Assembly (NCBI GenBank): GCA_039199225.1
Contig: JBCCSZ010000078.1
Location: forward strand, 1-26,661
Source: JBCCSZ01 sp039199225
GTDB taxonomy: Bacteria; Bacteroidota; Bacteroidia; Chitinophagales; Saprospiraceae
DNA: 26,661 nt
Direction of reading: 5' to 3'
Position 1 is the stretch's first letter, and every line of letters begins with the position of its first letter. The position numbers and the translations under genes are program-made. Below the pieces are notes generated by a model, which was not told the DNA's origin, ran no database searches, and saw only the letters and a list, made by a program, of their open reading frames with translations. Shown one piece after another: positions 23,908 to 26,661 of this stretch.

Positions 23908-24245
23908 ATGGGGGCTTGGGGTCTTTGAAAGGGCCTTGAAAACAGGAGGCAGCTAAAAAAATAGTAAGCCTGTTGCACAATGACTTGCAAAAATAGCTGA
24001 TCATTTGGTGAAATGGTCAGCTATTTTTCTGTTTTACAGTGATTTAAAACGAATGGGAAAACAAAAAATTTGAGGTTTATTGGGTATTTTATTATTTTTA
24101 AATTCGATTTGTTTAGGGCCGTCAATCCGGCGGTGGAATTCATACCTTGCTAAGATGTGTTTTCTTTACTACTATCGCTGAGACTTATGCCGTCCATCCA
24201 GCATGTGATGGCTACCAATTTTACGAACATCAGAATACCGTTATC
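23908..24245. other. Intergenic interval with asd terminator
   Basis: 338 bases without a gene. It contains the asd terminator (23989-24028) and then AT-rich sequence that should hold the promoter of the coiled-coil protein gene. No exact TAnnTTTG was found there; TCGATTTG near 24103 is one base off. Confidence 0.55.
23989..24028 (+). terminator. Intrinsic terminator after asd
   Basis: AAAAATAGCTGA (23989-24000) pairs with TCAGCTATTTTT (24017-24028); the stem continues through a T/G wobble and CATTT/AAATG to a GGTG loop, about 18 bp in all, with a T-run in the right arm. Flanking A and T runs suit termination in either direction. Confidence 0.85.
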
Positions 24246-25973
24246 ATGAAGACTAAGCTTGTGTTTTGGGGTACTAATGAAGAGGAGGAGAAGGTTCTTA
24301 TCGCCATGGCCCTCAGGGCCAAAGAGAATAAAGTAGACGTTTACGTTTTTTCGAGTGAAATGGCTACCGAGCCTTTTGCCAAACAGCTTCACGACGAGTG
24401 GCGCAACGATGCGGATGTCAGTTTTCCCGAGGGATACACCCTATTAGAAAGGGAATTGACTGTGAGTGATTCCATTTTACCCAAAGAGTTGAAGGTCGAT
24501 CGCCCAGACATACTGACCAGGGCGCAAACCGAATGGCATTTTGTTGTTTTATCATCCAAACTCAATGAGGTTTATCAGTCGGAATTAGAAGAGCTGAAAA
24601 CTAAGGTAGATCAATTGTCTCAGTACGATTCAAAGGTATGGGATTCCCTAAAAACTTTCTGGGGGAAAGTCCAGGGGCAGGTCCGGGAGCGAAATTTGTT
24701 CAAAGAGCATGCAAATACCCTACGCGACAATACCAATGCGTTGTTTTCAAAGCTCAAGAGCCTGAGAGCTTCTCTGGATGAGGAGTTTCACCGTTTATCC
24801 AAGGAGCATTTTGATTCTTTCTCAGCTTCGCTTTCAGAAATGGAGGAGAAAATCAAGGAAGAGACAAAGTTGCAGTGGGTATTCGAGGAGCTGAAGAAAA
24901 TGCAGCGGACCTTCCGCGATGCCAAGCTTACTCGCGAACATCGATCTAAGATTTGGGAGCGCCTGGATGCAGCCTTTAAGCAAGTGAAAGAGAAACGTTT
25001 TGGGCCTAATGCTGGCGACAATTCTCCCATGGAGCGCTTGCAGAGACGCTACGACGGCCTGATCAATGCCATCCAAAAGATGGAGCGTTCCATCCAAAGG
25101 GACAAAGACGATCTGAAGTTTCAAAATAGAAAAATCGAGCAGACCGATGGCCAGCTCGAGGCTCAAATCCGCCAGGCCAAGATCAAAATGATCGAGGAAC
25201 GCATCCGCTCAAAAGAAGAAAAACTGAGCGAGATGATGATCACTAAATCTGATCTGGAAAAGCGGATGGAGACGCAAACCGAAAAGGATAAGAAGCGGGA
25301 GGAGAAAGAGAAGATGGAGGCTGCTCGCAAGGCGGCCAAAGAAAAAATCAAAGAGGAGATCAAGGCCAAAGAGGAAGCTCGTAAGCCCGACTCTGATAAG
25401 CTGGAAAAGGCAGCGGATGCTATTTCAGGTAACGAAGAGGCTGACAAAACAGAGCCCGATACCGATGGTGCCGATCCGAAGGAGGAGCCGAAGGCTAAGG
25501 AAGAAGAATCGATGTTGGAAGCTGTTGGGGTCACTGTAGGAGAATCGCTAGAAGATGTGATTGATACGGTCAAGGCCGTGGCGGAGGTTGTAGGAGGAAA
25601 AATCGGCGAGGCCGTTACAGAGCTGAAAGAGGACATCAAGGAGTCTGTTGAGGGAATTGTTGATAAAGTCAAGGAAAAGGCGGAAGACATGACTTCGAAG
25701 GCGGATGATCTGAAAGCGATCGAGGGGGTAGGACCTAAGATTGAGGAAATCCTCAATGAAGGAGGCATCAAGACTTTCAAGCAACTATCGGAGGCCGAGG
25801 TAGCTAAGATCAAAGAGATTTTGGCGGCTGCAGGTGGTCGCTTTGCCAGCCACGATCCTACAACCTGGCCTAAGCAGGCGGCTATGGCTGCTGCTGGTGA
25901 ATGGGAGCAACTCAAGGCTTGGCAAGATGAGCTGGATGGTGGAAAGGTTGTGGATAAGAGCGAGGAAGAATAG
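24246..25973 (+). CDS. Cytosolic coiled-coil protein with DUF349-like segment and C-terminal helix-hairpin-helix domain
   Basis: A 575-residue protein from the ATG at 24246. A longer in-frame start at 24147 would add 33 residues, including cysteines and aromatic residues unlike the rest, and is not preferred. No signal peptide. Residues 1-100 form a mixed alpha/beta N-terminal part (MKTKLVFWGTNEEEEKVLIAMALRA). Residues about 105-255 are helical, and 208-252 (QWVFEELKKMQRTFRDAK, HRSKIWERLDAAFKQVKEKRF) resemble a DUF349 repeat. Residues 262-380 are a long charged coiled coil, 380-425 a disordered acidic linker, and 425-485 amphipathic helices (LKEDIKESVEGIVDKVKEK). Residues 488-530 are a helix-hairpin-helix (LKAIEGVGPKIEEILNEGGI) followed by the HDPTTWPKQ extension, a module seen in other Bacteroidota proteins. 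The role is unknown; nucleic-acid or ribosome contact is inference from the HhH module. A terminator follows. Confidence 0.75.
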   Translation: MKTKLVFWGTNEEEEKVLIAMALRAKENKVDVYVFSSEMATEPFAKQLHDEWRNDADVSFPEGYTLLERELTVSDSILPKELKVDRPDILTRAQTEWHFVVLSSKLNEVYQSELEELKTKVDQLSQYDSKVWDSLKTFWGKVQGQVRERNLFKEHANTLRDNTNALFSKLKSLRASLDEEFHRLSKEHFDSFSASLSEMEEKIKEETKLQWVFEELKKMQRTFRDAKLTREHRSKIWERLDAAFKQVKEKRFGPNAGDNSPMERLQRRYDGLINAIQKMERSIQRDKDDLKFQNRKIEQTDGQLEAQIRQAKIKMIEERIRSKEEKLSEMMITKSDLEKRMETQTEKDKKREEKEKMEAARKAAKEKIKEEIKAKEEARKPDSDKLEKAADAISGNEEADKTEPDTDGADPKEEPKAKEEESMLEAVGVTVGESLEDVIDTVKAVAEVVGGKIGEAVTELKEDIKESVEGIVDKVKEKAEDMTSKADDLKAIEGVGPKIEEILNEGGIKTFKQLSEAEVAKIKEILAAAGGRFASHDPTTWPKQAAMAAAGEWEQLKAWQDELDGGKVVDKSEEE

Positions 25974-25995
25974 AGAATACTGTCTTACTATCTCC

Positions 25996-26037
25996 AAAAA
26001 AAGTGGGTGCGATTGATCAATCGCACCCACTTTTTTT
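25996..26037. terminator. Bidirectional terminator, perfect 21-bp inverted repeat
   Basis: AAAAAAAGTGGGTGCGATTGA on the left (25996-26016) is the exact reverse complement of 26017-26037, with the GATTGATCAATC palindrome at the centre. With A and T runs on both sides it can stop transcription from the coiled-coil gene and from the convergent T9SS-protein gene. Confidence 0.9.
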
Positions 26038-26064
26038 TATGGAAATTGTTTGTTTTGCCTGCAG

Positions 26065-26661
26065 TTACTGCTTCATAACCTTTCGGATAACAACTCCTTC
26101 GTCGGTCATTACACGCAACAAATACATACCGCCAGGGAGATCATTGAGATCCATCTGATAAGATTGAACCTGTGCAGAAAGTCCAATCTTCTGTCGGATC
26201 AACTCGCGACCATTCGCTGTCATCAAGGTCATGCTGGCTTCTTCAAACTTCTTGGCAGCAATGGTGATGTTCAACTTGTCGTCTGTTGGATTCGGGAAGG
26301 CCCGTACTTTCAGGGTTTCGTCATCGAGGACGTTGACACTAACGGTTCCTTCTTCTGATTCAATGATGGTTCCTCCTCCGCTAGCCATTGTACAGGCTTC
26401 GTCGTTGTCGTCAGAGGTCACACAGGCTTCGCCATTATAGCTGACCATATCCATGATTTCAATCTCATCGATCAACCAACCAGCTTTTGGATCGGAAATG
26501 TCGGCTGCACCGTCTGTTCCGAGTTGGAAGCGAACATTCAATGGTCCTCCTCTAAAGTCACTCAGATCAACATAGGTATCGATCCAATCATCTGAGCGGT
26601 CTCCCCAGTAAGCGGGGAAGTCTTCTCTAACGAAGGTGAAGAAGGAAATTGGGCCACTATA
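26065..26661 (-). CDS. T9SS-exported protein, C-terminal part only (5' end beyond window)
   Basis: The minus-strand frame is open to the window edge, so only the last 198 residues are seen. The first part (RSDDWIDTYVDLSDFRGG, LNVRFQLGTDGAADI, AGWLIDEIEIMD) looks like the jelly-roll/MAM-like domain that often follows metalloprotease domains of the M36 or immune-inhibitor-A type. A short linker with CVTSDDNDEACTMASGGG, whose two cysteines may pair, leads to a type A T9SS sorting domain (VRAFPNPTDDKLNITI, LMTANGRELIRQKI, LPGGMYLLRVMTDEGVVIRKVMKQ). A secreted peptidase is a reasonable guess, but the catalytic part lies outside the window, so the activity is not supported. The gene is convergent with the coiled-coil protein gene. 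Confidence 0.85.
   Translation of the reverse strand, partial: YSGPISFFTFVREDFPAYWGDRSDDWIDTYVDLSDFRGGPLNVRFQLGTDGAADISDPKAGWLIDEIEIMDMVSYNGEACVTSDDNDEACTMASGGGTIIESEEGTVSVNVLDDETLKVRAFPNPTDDKLNITIAAKKFEEASMTLMTANGRELIRQKIGLSAQVQSYQMDLNDLPGGMYLLRVMTDEGVVIRKVMKQ

Noticed and set aside
25163..25915. Long minus-strand frame of 250 codons, rich in serine
   Set aside because: It is the antisense of the coiled-coil gene; the serine richness comes from reading repetitive Lys/Glu/Ala codons backwards.
1..26661. Search for tRNA, rRNA, CRISPR repeats, transposase or phage genes
   Set aside because: None could be seen by eye on either strand; small structured RNAs cannot be excluded without a covariance-model search.

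Overview
The window reads as ordinary chromosomal DNA of a Bacteroidota member, most likely from the Saprospiria/Lewinella side. This is an inference from four things: several proteins with type IX secretion (T9SS) C-terminal sorting domains, a T9SS plug protein (DUF5103 family), outer-membrane barrels and lipoproteins without known function, and promoters of the Bacteroidota type (TAnnTTTG) in place of sigma70 boxes. I see no rRNA, tRNA, CRISPR array, prophage or complete mobile element. About 21 protein genes are supported, two of them cut by the window edges.

Layout. 1-2743: the end of an outer-membrane beta-barrel gene, convergent with a beta-propeller lipoprotein that also carries a T9SS tail. 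2979-4995: a short operon of a 3-methyladenine DNA glycosylase and the T9SS plug protein. 4996-6693: a mostly non-coding stretch with a candidate 41-residue ORF, a cysteine-rich T9SS-exported protein and a possible insertion-sequence end. 6694-9765: an ElaA-like acetyltransferase, an unknown exported protein and an outer-membrane protein, all on the minus strand. 10167-11484: an EEP-type hydrolase overlapping a diacylglycerol/undecaprenol kinase. 11655-13949: a phosphohexomutase and protein-L-isoaspartate methyltransferase, divergent from each other. 13969-15473: an unknown lipoprotein and a small exported protein. 15552-19666: a minus-strand run tolC-type gene, membrane fusion protein, DUF2064 glycosyltransferase-like gene, tadA. 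20117-23907: a large lamin-tail-domain secreted protein divergent from asd (aspartate-semialdehyde dehydrogenase). 24246-25973: a cytosolic coiled-coil protein with a DUF349-like segment and a C-terminal helix-hairpin-helix domain. 26065-end: the C-terminal part of another T9SS-exported protein.

How it fits together. Housekeeping functions (DNA repair, tRNA editing, protein repair, sugar phosphate and lysine/threonine/methionine metabolism, lipid carrier recycling) are interleaved with cell-surface and secretion functions. No single pathway spans the window. The most notable non-gene signals are two near-identical intrinsic terminators 8 kb apart, two promoters placed so close to the start codon that the mRNAs should be leaderless, and a promoter pair packed into about 40 bp between the lamin-tail gene and asd. 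I found no clear new multi-gene defence or metabolic system. The best candidates for new biology are the coiled-coil/HhH protein, the cysteine-rich exported protein, the pump-less TolC/MFP operon and the 41-residue ORF.
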